Shown here one piece after another: positions 16,359 to 24,413 of a DNA stretch of 64,000 bases. This DNA is from Akkermansiaceae bacterium UBA6138 (GTDB lineage Bacteria; Verrucomicrobiota; Verrucomicrobiia; Verrucomicrobiales; DEV007). A model generated the notes under the pieces. It was not told the DNA's origin, did not search any database, and saw only the letters and a list, made by a program, of their open reading frames with translations. Location: NCBI GenBank assembly GCA_002422425.1, contig DIVG01000073.1, forward strand, positions 197,167 through 261,166, given 5' to 3'. Both the position numbers and the translations under genes were made by a program. The stretch's first letter is position 1. Each line of letters opens with the position of its first letter.

Positions 16359-17693
16359 CTAGCCGATCAGCGCTTTCAGATCCCAGCCCTCACGATACTC
16401 ACGAGTGATCCAACGATTGGCATCATCATTGTTTTTGAACTTCATGTTCGGCGCGTCCCATTCAAGTGTGGTGTTAGGGTAGCGAATCGCGATGTTACCG
16501 AGCAGGATGGTCTCGGTGAGGCGTGCTCCATATTCAAAATCATCGGAAGGCTGCTTGCCCGAGAGGCACCCGTCGATCCAGCCGTGGTAGTGATCCTGAT
16601 CGTCGGCCATCTCGTAGTCGGTGCTCATTTCCTTCCCTTCGAAATAGAGCATCGGCTCGGCGACATGGGGGATCACGAGAGTGCCGCCTTCGGCAATGAC
16701 CATGGAACCGCTCGGCGGCAGGGCCTCGCGCACGGGCAGATGCGATCCCTTGATCGAGGGCATCAGCCCGCCGTTATACCAGGTGATCTTGAGCCGCTCC
16801 ACCGCGGTGTATTCCGTCCCGGGAACGGTAAAACTGTAAGTCGTCTGAGCCGGCCAGACCTCGTCATTCATCCCGGAATGTTCGGCTATAAACTGGTCGG
16901 ACGGGCCCGTGATGTTCAGCGCGGTGTAGACGGGATCGAGAATGTGACAACCGAAGTCTCCGATCGCCCCGCCGCCGAAGTCCTGCCAGTCACGCCATCC
17001 CCAGGGAGCGTAACAACGATTCCCGGAATAGGGGCGCATCGGCGCAACCCCGATCCACTTGTCCCAGTCGAGCGTTTCCGGAACCGGATCGACGGTCGTC
17101 GGTCGGCTGATATGACCGCTCCGGCAATGACCGGGAGTGCCAACCCAGGAGTGGACCCGGTTCACTTTTCCAATGCGACCCGACTGGATGATCCGGACTG
17201 CGGTGCGGTAAAATTTATGCGAGTGAATCTGGTTTCCAAGGCGGGTGATGAGTCCTTTTTCCTTCGCCATCTTCGCGACCTCGCGCGACTCCCAGATATT
17301 GTGCGTGAGCGGCTTCTGACAATAGACGTGCTTGCCTAACTGCATCGCGCTGATCGAACAGTAGGCGTGCATGTGGTCGGGAGTGGAGACCGTCACCGCA
17401 TCGATCTTGTCACCCATCTGCGCGAACATCTCGCGGAAATCCTGATAAATGGGAGTCTCGGGGCTGAGCTTTTTGACGTTCAGAGTGCGGTTGAGATCGA
17501 TGTCGCAAAAGGCCACATACTGCTGCCTGTCGTGGGTCGACATCGCGGAGATGTCACTGAAACCCTTGCCATCCGAACCGATCGAGGCGAGCTGGAGCTT
17601 CGAATTGAGATTCTGCCCCCGCACGATCGCCGGTGCCGCCGCCAACACCGAGGCCGCTACCCCTCCCTTGAGAATACTACGTCTTGTTGTCAT
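16359..17693 (-). CDS. Tat-exported Gfo/Idh/MocA family oxidoreductase
   Basis: 444 residues. The N-terminus MTTRRSILKGGVAASVLAAA is a twin-arginine signal ending near IVRGQN. The Rossmann half follows (FCDIDLN, then VTVSTPDHMHAYCS), with the family EKP-like motif here as CQKPLTHN. The C-terminal alpha/beta half contains GGGAIGDFGCHILD. These proteins are NAD(P)-dependent sugar or polyol oxidoreductases or glycosidases acting through hydride transfer; the Tat signal means cofactor is probably bound before export. Such periplasmic versions are abundant in Verrucomicrobiota and Planctomycetota. The ATG at 17693 is chosen because it begins the Tat signal. No cognate transporter is adjacent. Confidence 0.9.
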   Translation of the reverse strand: MTTRRSILKGGVAASVLAAAPAIVRGQNLNSKLQLASIGSDGKGFSDISAMSTHDRQQYVAFCDIDLNRTLNVKKLSPETPIYQDFREMFAQMGDKIDAVTVSTPDHMHAYCSISAMQLGKHVYCQKPLTHNIWESREVAKMAKEKGLITRLGNQIHSHKFYRTAVRIIQSGRIGKVNRVHSWVGTPGHCRSGHISRPTTVDPVPETLDWDKWIGVAPMRPYSGNRCYAPWGWRDWQDFGGGAIGDFGCHILDPVYTALNITGPSDQFIAEHSGMNDEVWPAQTTYSFTVPGTEYTAVERLKITWYNGGLMPSIKGSHLPVREALPPSGSMVIAEGGTLVIPHVAEPMLYFEGKEMSTDYEMADDQDHYHGWIDGCLSGKQPSDDFEYGARLTETILLGNIAIRYPNTTLEWDAPNMKFKNNDDANRWITREYREGWDLKALIG

Positions 17694-17698
17694 GAGTT

Positions 17699-17718
17699 TA
17701 TCAAAGGCTATCAAAGGC
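17699..17718. repeat. Exact tandem 10-bp duplication upstream of the Gfo/Idh/MocA gene
   Basis: TATCAAAGGC occurs twice back to back, ending six bases before the start codon at 17693. It covers the region where the promoter -10 or leader should be. It may be a regulator half-site pair or simple slippage. Confidence 0.6.
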
Positions 17719-17779
17719 ACTGCGGTCGAGTGGCGAATGCGGCGCATTTGCGCGGGAGACGGACGCAGGCGTCGTCGCG

Positions 17780-17899
17780 ATGGCAAAGGAACTGAAGCAT
17801 TCCCTATACCCCGTCACAATCCCATTCATGCGATTCACCATGGGACAAATCGCGAAAGCGGCAGGCCTTACCCCCGAGGCCTTCCGCAAACTTCTTTAA
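17780..17899 (+). CDS. Possible 39-residue small protein or gene remnant with HTH-like end
   Basis: A short open frame ATG...TAA whose last half (IAKAAGLTPEAFRKLL) reads like the second and recognition helices of a helix-turn-helix. Codon use in this stretch resembles neighbouring genes. It stops three bases before the convergent FRG gene ends. No ribosome site is visible. It could be a small regulator, a truncated remnant of a longer gene, or chance. Confidence 0.35.
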   Translation: MAKELKHSLYPVTIPFMRFTMGQIAKAAGLTPEAFRKLL

Positions 17900-17902
17900 T
17901 CC

Positions 17903-18658
17903 TCACTCCGGAAAAATCCACTCGTACGAATCGGTATGCGAATACAACTCTTCCCGGATATCGTGGCAGAGCCCGCCCATGCCGGGGAACATCGCACGAT
18001 AATCAACCCCCATGGTCGCGAGGCGGCGGCGCAGGAAGGCTTTTTCACCGGCGGGAATGACTAGCCTGGCGAGTGAGAGGCGCTCGCGACCGAGTTCGAA
18101 GAGATCTTCGAAAGACTCAGCCGAAGCGTCCTCTTTGGGGAGCGGATGCGAGAGGAAGCAGGTCTTCTGATTGAGCATCGCCGCATTCGGCCGCTGCGGG
18201 CGATAAAGTCTCGCCTGCTCGGGAATTTGCTCGTAGTCCTGCGAGATCACGAATCTGCTGTCCCCGGGCATGATTCGCCAAACGGCACCATCCTCTTCGG
18301 GCCGGGACGGGTCGGTCGCAAAAAAGAGCGCCACGAGAGCGTTCTCGGTCCAGGTGGAGAATCGAGTCGGCAGACCATGGTGCGCCCCCTGGGCGAGCCA
18401 CTCAAGCTCGGTTGGGGGCTCATATCCGAGTTCGCCGCGGCCGCGCTGTTTCAGTCCGATGAGAAAGGCGGCCTCGAGATCGGACCAGGATTTGAACTCC
18501 GTCTTCGCCACTTCTTCGCGGAAGAGCGGCGGGAAGAGCTTCCACTCACTCGAGGCCTGCCCCCGATACACCGGCATGCGCTGGAATCCCAGTTGGGGAA
18601 CCATCTCCCGGAGGAACTCCTCCATGCCGCCAATCTCAATTGTTTCGATCTCTCTCAT
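17903..18658 (-). CDS. FRG domain protein
   Basis: 251-residue soluble protein. The FRG domain is marked by YRGQASSEWKLFPPLFR near residue 31 and by GAHHGLPTRFSTWTENA near residue 92, matching the family pattern of an RGQ start and an HHGLPTR-W-N core followed by a small hydrophobic helix (LVALFFAT). The biochemical activity of FRG domains is not settled; they are often accessory genes and turn up near phage-defence and toxin genes. Start ATG at 18658. It is divergent from a small winged-helix-like gene across an AT-rich spacer, which suggests a two-gene accessory cassette. Function is otherwise unassigned. Confidence 0.85.
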   Translation of the reverse strand: MREIETIEIGGMEEFLREMVPQLGFQRMPVYRGQASSEWKLFPPLFREEVAKTEFKSWSDLEAAFLIGLKQRGRGELGYEPPTELEWLAQGAHHGLPTRFSTWTENALVALFFATDPSRPEEDGAVWRIMPGDSRFVISQDYEQIPEQARLYRPQRPNAAMLNQKTCFLSHPLPKEDASAESFEDLFELGRERLSLARLVIPAGEKAFLRRRLATMGVDYRAMFPGMGGLCHDIREELYSHTDSYEWIFPE

Positions 18659-18832
18659 CGTAAATATCTCAATTTATTCTCGCTTTTTAATAAAATTTGA
18701 GTGAAACTAACGGGAGATAACAGAATTCCCTGCCTCCTTCTTACTAAATCCTCGCCAAACTGAGACACTTTCTCATTTTTAAGACAATAACGCAATCAAA
18801 ATCTGGCAAATTTGGTTTTATTTGAGTACAAA
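18659..18832. promoter_or_regulatory. AT-rich divergent promoter region of the FRG/winged-helix pair
   Basis: 174 bases, clearly more AT-rich than the surrounding GC-rich DNA. ATTTGAGT occurs twice in direct orientation (18695-18702 and 18820-18827), each copy close to one divergent start, and could be a regulator site. No strong -35/-10 pair could be placed with confidence. Confidence 0.45.
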
Positions 18833-19315
18833 ATGAATTCTTTACCCCTTGATCGAGTTGCATCCGTAATTCCCGAGCTCGAATTGAGTGAATTACGAGC
18901 TCTTGAAGTTGCCATTCGAGTCGCCATCCAGATGCGATCTCAAGGAAACCTCTCGACCGACAGCACTCCCACCCTAGTGGCCCGCGACGACGAGGGACCG
19001 GGATTACACGATGAGGCCACCATGATCCTCGAGGCCGTCGGCGATTATGATCTGACTCTCGCCGACCAGGCACTTCTCGCCGCTCTTATCCTCAGCGTCG
19101 GTCATCAGCAGGACAGTTTCTCGTCCCGGGACCTCAATGACATTATCGAGGAATGCGGTCGCCCCCGCGTCGCCCACATCACGTCGGCGATTGGCGGATT
19201 AACGAGCCGTTCCTACCTCACCGGTTCGACCAAATCCCTTTCTCTCTCCAGAGAGGGCCGCACCAAGGCGCGCGGACTTATCGGCATGCTGAAACGCCGC
19301 GCTTCGGCCGCATGA
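18833..19315 (+). CDS. Small protein with predicted C-terminal winged-helix domain
   Basis: 160 residues, not assigned to a named family. The N-terminal ~50 residues are a helical stretch rich in Glu/Leu (IPELELSELRALEVAIR). A low-complexity linker follows. The C-terminal ~85 residues (LADQALLAALILSVG to RTKARGLIGMLKR) have the helix-helix-helix-hairpin pattern of a winged helix; GRPRVAHITSAIGGL could be the recognition helix and KSLSLSREGRTKA the wing. The ATG at 18833 is preferred over a TTG at 18812. It faces the FRG gene across the AT-rich spacer and may regulate it. It converges on lysR with an 8-bp gap. Confidence 0.65.
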   Translation: MNSLPLDRVASVIPELELSELRALEVAIRVAIQMRSQGNLSTDSTPTLVARDDEGPGLHDEATMILEAVGDYDLTLADQALLAALILSVGHQQDSFSSRDLNDIIEECGRPRVAHITSAIGGLTSRSYLTGSTKSLSLSREGRTKARGLIGMLKRRASAA

Positions 19316-19323
19316 TCGGGGAG

Positions 19324-20208
19324 TCACCCGCGCAGTGACGCGAGCAACTTTGCCGCCGACGGGCTCAGCCTCGCACGATGGGCGACGGAATGAGTCATGC
19401 TGCTTTTTATTCGGCCCGCCCGCCGCAGCGTGAGCCCGTTGCCGGTGATGCGATTGAGTGATGCGGGCAGAATCGCGACACCCGCGCCCGCCACCGTCAG
19501 CGCCGCCACCGCCTGCGCCCGCACCGCCTCCTGTACGACGCGGGGACGGAATCCCGCCTCGAGACAGAGGCGATGCACGCATGAATGATAAGCCGGAGCC
19601 GCCTCAGCCGAGATCATCACAAAAGGCTCCGTGGCGAGATCCGCCAGTTGGACCCCGGTCTTTCCGGAGAGCCTGTGATTCGGTGGGAGAAAGACGAGCA
19701 ACTCCTCGTCCCGCCAGCGCACCACCTCCAGCCCTGTCGGCAGCTTCTCCGGTGCCACGCCGATGAATCCCACCTCGATTTCCCCGCGAGCCAGCGCCTC
19801 AAGCTGGGCCGAGGGAAGCAGGTCGTGCAATTGCATGCGAATGTGCGGATGCTTTTTCCCGAAGCGCGTAAAGACTTCGACCAGTTCCGGTGACAACACC
19901 GCACTGACGAACCCGACCTTCACCTGATCCGTCTCGCCCTGGGCGGCACGCTTCGCCACCTCCCCGGCCCGGCGCAGCCGCAGGAGGATGTCCCGCGCCT
20001 CGGTGAGAAAGGCCGTTCCCGCCGGCGTCAGCGCGACATGGCGGCGCGACCGCTCCAGCAGCTCCACCCCGAGCTTGCCTTCGAGCGCTTTGATATGCCT
20101 TGAGAGAGGCGGCTGCGCCAGCCTGAGCCTTTCCGCCGCGCGGGTGAAGGATAACTCCTCGGCCACGGCGATGAAGCACTCCAGTTCCCTGAGGGAGAAT
20201 TCAGTCAT
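19324..20208 (-). CDS. LysR-family transcriptional regulator
   Basis: 294 residues. The N-terminal winged HTH is typical: LRELECFIAVAEELSFTRAA then LRLAQPPLSRHIKALEGKLG and ELLERSRRHVALTPAG. The C-terminal ~200 residues form the two-lobed inducer-binding domain (VKVGFVSAVLSPELV, FLPPNHRLSGKTGV). It is divergent from ilvD with a 105-bp spacer, the standard arrangement for a LysR protein controlling its neighbour and itself. Possible role: regulation of branched-chain amino-acid synthesis. That target is inferred from position only. Confidence 0.92.
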   Translation of the reverse strand: MTEFSLRELECFIAVAEELSFTRAAERLRLAQPPLSRHIKALEGKLGVELLERSRRHVALTPAGTAFLTEARDILLRLRRAGEVAKRAAQGETDQVKVGFVSAVLSPELVEVFTRFGKKHPHIRMQLHDLLPSAQLEALARGEIEVGFIGVAPEKLPTGLEVVRWRDEELLVFLPPNHRLSGKTGVQLADLATEPFVMISAEAAPAYHSCVHRLCLEAGFRPRVVQEAVRAQAVAALTVAGAGVAILPASLNRITGNGLTLRRAGRIKSSMTHSVAHRARLSPSAAKLLASLRG

Positions 20209-20209
20209 A

Positions 20210-20266
20210 CCGGAAAAGTATCACACAGGGGCAAAAATAGTATTTCAATCAATTCGCTTTTTCCGG
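20210..20266. promoter_or_regulatory. Inverted repeat in the lysR-ilvD divergent spacer
   Basis: CCGGAAAA (20210-20217) and TTTTCCGG (20259-20266) are exact inverted copies 41 bases apart, the left one abutting the lysR start. The spacing would let two regulator dimers bracket the promoter region. The interior is AT-rich, with ATAGTATTT. A candidate operator for the divergent LysR protein. Confidence 0.45.
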
Positions 20267-20313
20267 CATGGTCATGACGTTAAGATTTCCCAACCCACCC
20301 AGACACAATTCCC

Positions 20314-22035
20314 ATGGCCCCCGCAAAAAAATCCGCCAAGTCCGGCACCCCCGCGCACCGTCAATTTTCCTCCCCCATGCTCGACGGTCCCGACCGCGCG
20401 CCGAGCCGGGCGATGCTGCATCCCGTCGGCTTCACCAACGAAGATTTTAAAAAATCCATCGTCGGCGTCGCCTCGACCTGGAGCATGGTGACCCCCTGCA
20501 ACATGCACATCGACAAACTCGCGAAAGAGTCGGTCAAAGGCATCGACGCGGCCGGCGGCAAAGGGGTTGAGTTCAACACGATCACGATCTCGGACGGGAT
20601 CTCGATGGGGACCGAGGGCATGAAGTATTCGCTCGTGAGTCGTGAAGTCATCGCCGACTCCATCGAGACCGTCGTCGGCTGCGAAGGTATGGACGGCGTT
20701 GTCGCGATCGGCGGTTGCGACAAGAACATGCCCGCCTGTATCATGGCGATCGCGCGGATGAACCGTCCCGGCATCTTCGTCTACGGCGGCACAATCAAAC
20801 CCGGCTGCCACAAAGGCGAAGACGTCGACATCGTCTCGGTCTTCGAAGCGGTCGGCCAACACAGCGCCGGCAAGATCGATGACGCCGAACTCGAGGGAGT
20901 CACCGCGACGGCCATCCCCGGCCCCGGCTCATGCGGCGGCATGTACACCGCCAACACCATGGCGAGCGCGATTGAAGCCCTCGGCATGAGCCTCCCCAAC
21001 AGCTCCGCCCAGGCCGCCGTGAGTGACGAGAAGCTGATGGACTGCTTCGACGCCGGTGCCGCCGTCGTGAATCTCATCAACAACAACATTCGTCCCCGCG
21101 ACATCATGACAAAGAAGGCGTTTGAAAATGCCATCACCATCGTGACCGCCCTCGGTGGATCGACCAATGCGGTCCTTCACCTCATCGCGATGGCCAGCGC
21201 CGCGAAGGTGAAGATCACGATCGACGACTTCACCCGCATCGGGAAGCGCGTCCCCGTCCTCGCCGACCTCAAGCCGAGCGGGACCAATGTCATGATGAAA
21301 CTCGTCGAAATCGGCGGCACCCTCCCGCTCATGAAGATGCTGCTCGACAAGGGTCTCCTCCATGGTGACTGCATGACCGTCACCGGCAGAACGATGGCGC
21401 AGAACCTGGCAAAGGTGAAACCCTACCCGAAGGGACAGACCGTGATCCGTCCGTTCAGTCATCCCGTCAAAAAAGAGGGGCACCTCGTCATCCTCTACGG
21501 CAACCTCGCCCCCGGCGGCGCCGTCGCGAAGATCTCGGGCAAGGAAGGCCTCACCTTCGAGGGGATCGCCCGAGTCTTTGAGTCGGAAGAAAAGGCGATG
21601 CAATCCATCCTCAAGGGCAAGATCAAAAAGGGTGATGTCGTCGTCATTCGCATGGAAGGTCCCAAGGGCGGTCCCGGGATGCGCGAAATGCTCGGGCCTA
21701 CCGGGGCAATCATGGGGGCAGGTCTCGGCAAGGATGTCGCGCTCATCACCGACGGACGTTTCTCCGGAGGCAGCCACGGCTTTGTGATCGGCCACGTCAC
21801 TCCCGAAGCCTATGTCGGCGGCCCCCTCGCCCTCGTGGAGAACGGGGACAAAATCTCCATCGACGCCGAGAAACGCAAGATGACCCTCCACGTCTCCGAC
21901 AAAGATCTCGCCGGGCGGAAAAAGGCCTGGAAGCAGCCAAAACCCCGCTACACCCACGGCGTTCTCGCCAAGTTCGCGAAGCTGGTGAACTCGGCATCAG
22001 AGGGCGCGATCACTGACGGGGACCTGCAATTGTAA
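20314..22035 (+). CDS. ilvD: Dihydroxy-acid dehydratase
   Basis: 573-residue cytoplasmic Fe-S enzyme of valine, leucine and isoleucine synthesis, dehydrating 2,3-dihydroxy-3-methyl acids to 2-oxo acids. Three conserved cysteines in their family contexts are seen: VTPCNMHID, GGCDKNMPAC and PGPGSCGGMYTANTM. The C-terminal half has DGRFSGGSHGFVIGHVTPEA. Length matches IlvD rather than the sugar-acid dehydratases. Start ATG at 20314; the usual ribosome site is missing. No other ilv gene is adjacent. Confidence 0.95.
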   Translation: MAPAKKSAKSGTPAHRQFSSPMLDGPDRAPSRAMLHPVGFTNEDFKKSIVGVASTWSMVTPCNMHIDKLAKESVKGIDAAGGKGVEFNTITISDGISMGTEGMKYSLVSREVIADSIETVVGCEGMDGVVAIGGCDKNMPACIMAIARMNRPGIFVYGGTIKPGCHKGEDVDIVSVFEAVGQHSAGKIDDAELEGVTATAIPGPGSCGGMYTANTMASAIEALGMSLPNSSAQAAVSDEKLMDCFDAGAAVVNLINNNIRPRDIMTKKAFENAITIVTALGGSTNAVLHLIAMASAAKVKITIDDFTRIGKRVPVLADLKPSGTNVMMKLVEIGGTLPLMKMLLDKGLLHGDCMTVTGRTMAQNLAKVKPYPKGQTVIRPFSHPVKKEGHLVILYGNLAPGGAVAKISGKEGLTFEGIARVFESEEKAMQSILKGKIKKGDVVVIRMEGPKGGPGMREMLGPTGAIMGAGLGKDVALITDGRFSGGSHGFVIGHVTPEAYVGGPLALVENGDKISIDAEKRKMTLHVSDKDLAGRKKAWKQPKPRYTHGVLAKFAKLVNSASEGAITDGDLQL

Positions 22036-22044
22036 CGGAGAGAC

Positions 22045-22121
22045 GGGAACGGAAGTTCCCCGCTGAACGGGGGGCGTCCCGCCCGACCCAGAGCCCCCGG
22101 TTGAGGAGCGGGGGACGTCCC
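22045..22121. repeat. Palindrome-rich intergenic repeat after ilvD
   Basis: A 6-bp hairpin GGGAAC/GTTCCC (22045-22060) is followed by two similar units about 41 bases apart, each G-rich and ending in CGTCCCGC (near 22070-22082 and 22110-22123). The second contains the perfect palindrome GGGACGTCCC (22112-22121). The reverse complement of the adjoining 22126-22150 begins with AGTGGGAG and resembles AGTGGGAGTCCC at 16273. A dispersed intergenic repeat family is suspected. Confidence 0.5.
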
Positions 22122-22145
22122 GCGATCGGCAGCCCGGGCTCCCAC

Positions 22146-22574
22146 TCACTTCACCGTGAGCGGGATTGTCATGGCGACGTCTTTGTCTTTCACTTCAAAG
22201 GAGCAGGCCGCAAAATCCGGTTTACCACGGGGGATCTCTTTGATCACGGAAAAAGCGAGAGGTTCTTTCGGCATGCCGAGAAAATTACGATCGAGTTTTC
22301 CATTTCCGTTCAGATCCTGAATCACGGCGATGGCATAGGTTCCCGGCTTCACGTTTTCGATCTTTGCGGTGAGATCATCCGTCGAGGTCACCGCAACTTT
22401 GGGTGACACCTCAAGGGGCCTATCAGTGAATGATCCCGCGCTCTCGTAAAGACCGATAAGGATGGTCCCCTGTGCCCCGGGAATATTCGTCACGGTCACC
22501 GAGAGGGTCACGCCCTCGTCGGCAAACCCTCGCATCGGGGCGGCAAGAAACAGCAGGGCGATGATTATTTTCAT
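22146..22574 (-). CDS. DUF2141 family exported protein
   Basis: 142 residues with a cleavable signal (MKIIIALLFLAAPMRGFA). The mature part fits DUF2141: TILIGLYESAGSF, then VKPGTYAIAVIQDLNGNGKLD and FLGMPKEPLAFS. It is predicted to be an all-beta, immunoglobulin-like domain with an Asp/Asn-rich loop that may bind Ca. No function is established for the family. It sits alone between ilvD (convergent) and the sulfatase gene (52 bp upstream, same strand). Confidence 0.88.
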   Translation of the reverse strand: MKIIIALLFLAAPMRGFADEGVTLSVTVTNIPGAQGTILIGLYESAGSFTDRPLEVSPKVAVTSTDDLTAKIENVKPGTYAIAVIQDLNGNGKLDRNFLGMPKEPLAFSVIKEIPRGKPDFAACSFEVKDKDVAMTIPLTVK

Positions 22575-22626
22575 TTTGTCTTTTACTCTCTTACACGTTC
22601 TTCCGAATGTCCAGTAAGGCGGTGGT

Positions 22627-24255
22627 CTAGTCTTTCACCTCTTTCTTGCGAACTTTTTCCCGCCACTCCGGCGGTCTCGGCGAGATGTCAGTCTCGTCCT
22701 CATACTGCACCCGCAACGATTCCAGTCTCTCCCGCAACTTTGCCACCTCGGCCCCGTAGACCGGATTGTCATACTGGCTGCGCTGCTCCTGAGGGTCCGC
22801 TTCAAGATCGTAGAACTCCCATTCATCGAACTGATAAAAATGGATGAGTTTGAAGCGGTCTGTGCGCACCCCTCGATGACGGGCGACCATATGAACGCTC
22901 GGGTATTCGAAGTAGTGGTAGTAGATCGCGTCGCGCCAGTTCTCCGGCTTCTCTCCTTTCAGCAAAGGCACGAGCGAGAGTCCCTGCAGGTCTCCGGGGA
23001 TCTCCACCCCGGCCACCTCAAGGAAAGTCGAGGCATAGTCGAGATTCTGGACGAGGTCGTAGTTCCGCGAGCCCGGTTTAGTCACGCCCGGCCACTTCAC
23101 GATAAGCGGCATTTCCAGAGACGGCTCGTACATCCATCGCTTGTCATACCAGCCGCGATCGCCCAGATAAAAACCCTGGTCCGAGCCGTAAACCACGATC
23201 GTGTTCTCTTCGAGACCGAGCTCTTCGAGCGCCTTCATCATCGTCGCAACACTCTCATCGACGCCTCTGACACAGGCGAGATAATTGCGCATATAACGCT
23301 GGTGCTTCCATCGCACGAGCGCCTCCCCGTAGAGATTGGCCTCGTGGAATTCCTTGTCGAGCGGTTCGAAGTGCGCCCGCCATGCCTCCATCTGCCCGGG
23401 TGACATGCGCTTCATGTTGGCCCAGGCGGATCGGTCCTGCGTCTCCTGCGAAGCGGGCCGATCGAACTCGGCGGTAAGATCGACGAAAAGATCGTAATTG
23501 AGGTCCATGTGACGATCGATTTCAAGTTCCTGATTCCGCGAAGGCGAAGCCTGAAAGCGGTGGTCGGCAAAGAGTGTCGGGGGCTCGGGAATGAGGACAT
23601 CATCGAAGGCGTCGAGGTGCCGCAGGGCGGGCATCCAGTTTCGATGCGGGGCCTTGTGCTGGACGCGGAGCAGGAAAGGCTTTTCCGGATCGCGTTTTTC
23701 TTTGAGCCACTCCACCGCCATATCCGTGACAAGGTCGGTGCAGTAGCCCTCTTTTCTGATCTTCCCCTCGGCGGTCAGAAAATCGGGATTGTAATAGAGT
23801 CCCTGCCCAGGCAGGACGACCCAGTCGTCATATCCCTGCGGCTTGCCTTCCATGTGATACTTGCCGTAAAGCACGGTCTGGTAACCCGACGACTGGAGCA
23901 GTTTCGGGAAAGTCTGCTGGTCCCAGTTGAACTTGTCGCCATTCTGCCGAAACCCGTTGAGGTGACTGTGTTTTCCTGTCTCGATAACCGCCCGGACCGG
24001 TCCGCAGATCGAGTTCGTGCAGTAACTGCGCTCGAAGAGCATCCCCTCTGCGGCGAGCTGATCGATGTTCGGCGTCGGATTCACCGACTTCAGCCAACGG
24101 TTATAGGCTCCGATCGCGTTCGGGGAGTGATCATCGGAAAAGATGAAAACGATATTTGGCCTTTTATCCGCCGCCATTCCCCGGGGCAGGATAATGACGC
24201 AAGTCAGTAGAAAAAGGAAGAAGGCGAGATTTCTCATCAATTGGTTATGATTCAT
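22627..24255 (-). CDS. Exported type I sulfatase
   Basis: 542 residues with a signal peptide (FFLFLLTCVIILPRGMA). The alkaline-phosphatase-fold core begins NIVFIFSDDHSPN, with the metal-binding Asp pair. The sulfatase motif is CGPVR, whose Cys would be oxidised to formylglycine, then TGKHSHLNG. The second metal site is YGSDQGFYLGDRGWYDKR. It hydrolyses sulfate esters, probably on algal or host polysaccharides, in the periplasm or outside. The ATG at 24255 has GGAGAG upstream. It is divergent from the PVC-type dehydrogenase. A formylglycine-generating enzyme must act on it; the FGE-like domain of the kinase at 9205 is not assumed to be that enzyme. Confidence 0.93.
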   Translation of the reverse strand: MNHNQLMRNLAFFLFLLTCVIILPRGMAADKRPNIVFIFSDDHSPNAIGAYNRWLKSVNPTPNIDQLAAEGMLFERSYCTNSICGPVRAVIETGKHSHLNGFRQNGDKFNWDQQTFPKLLQSSGYQTVLYGKYHMEGKPQGYDDWVVLPGQGLYYNPDFLTAEGKIRKEGYCTDLVTDMAVEWLKEKRDPEKPFLLRVQHKAPHRNWMPALRHLDAFDDVLIPEPPTLFADHRFQASPSRNQELEIDRHMDLNYDLFVDLTAEFDRPASQETQDRSAWANMKRMSPGQMEAWRAHFEPLDKEFHEANLYGEALVRWKHQRYMRNYLACVRGVDESVATMMKALEELGLEENTIVVYGSDQGFYLGDRGWYDKRWMYEPSLEMPLIVKWPGVTKPGSRNYDLVQNLDYASTFLEVAGVEIPGDLQGLSLVPLLKGEKPENWRDAIYYHYFEYPSVHMVARHRGVRTDRFKLIHFYQFDEWEFYDLEADPQEQRSQYDNPVYGAEVAKLRERLESLRVQYEDETDISPRPPEWREKVRKKEVKD

Positions 24256-24413
24256 GATTTGCTCTCCGGCAAGGTTTTTTCGGGAAAAGCCCTCCCTCGG
24301 ACGGTCGGACAGCGGCTCAGCCCCCGCTTTTCATCCACTGATCCTGCCCTATTGCCGCCCCCCGCGCGAAGACACTCTTGCAGCTATCTTCCGAATCTGG
24401 CATCTTGAGGAAA

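Noticed and set aside
22045..22121. CRISPR-like spaced repeats
   Set aside because: Only two imperfect units with one spacer, no cas genes; better explained as an intergenic palindromic repeat.
9205..24255. The FGE-like domain of the kinase as the maturase of the sulfatase at 22627
   Set aside because: The kinase-linked domain is a receptor-type FGE fold outside the membrane and the genes are 10 kb apart; no sequence evidence links them.
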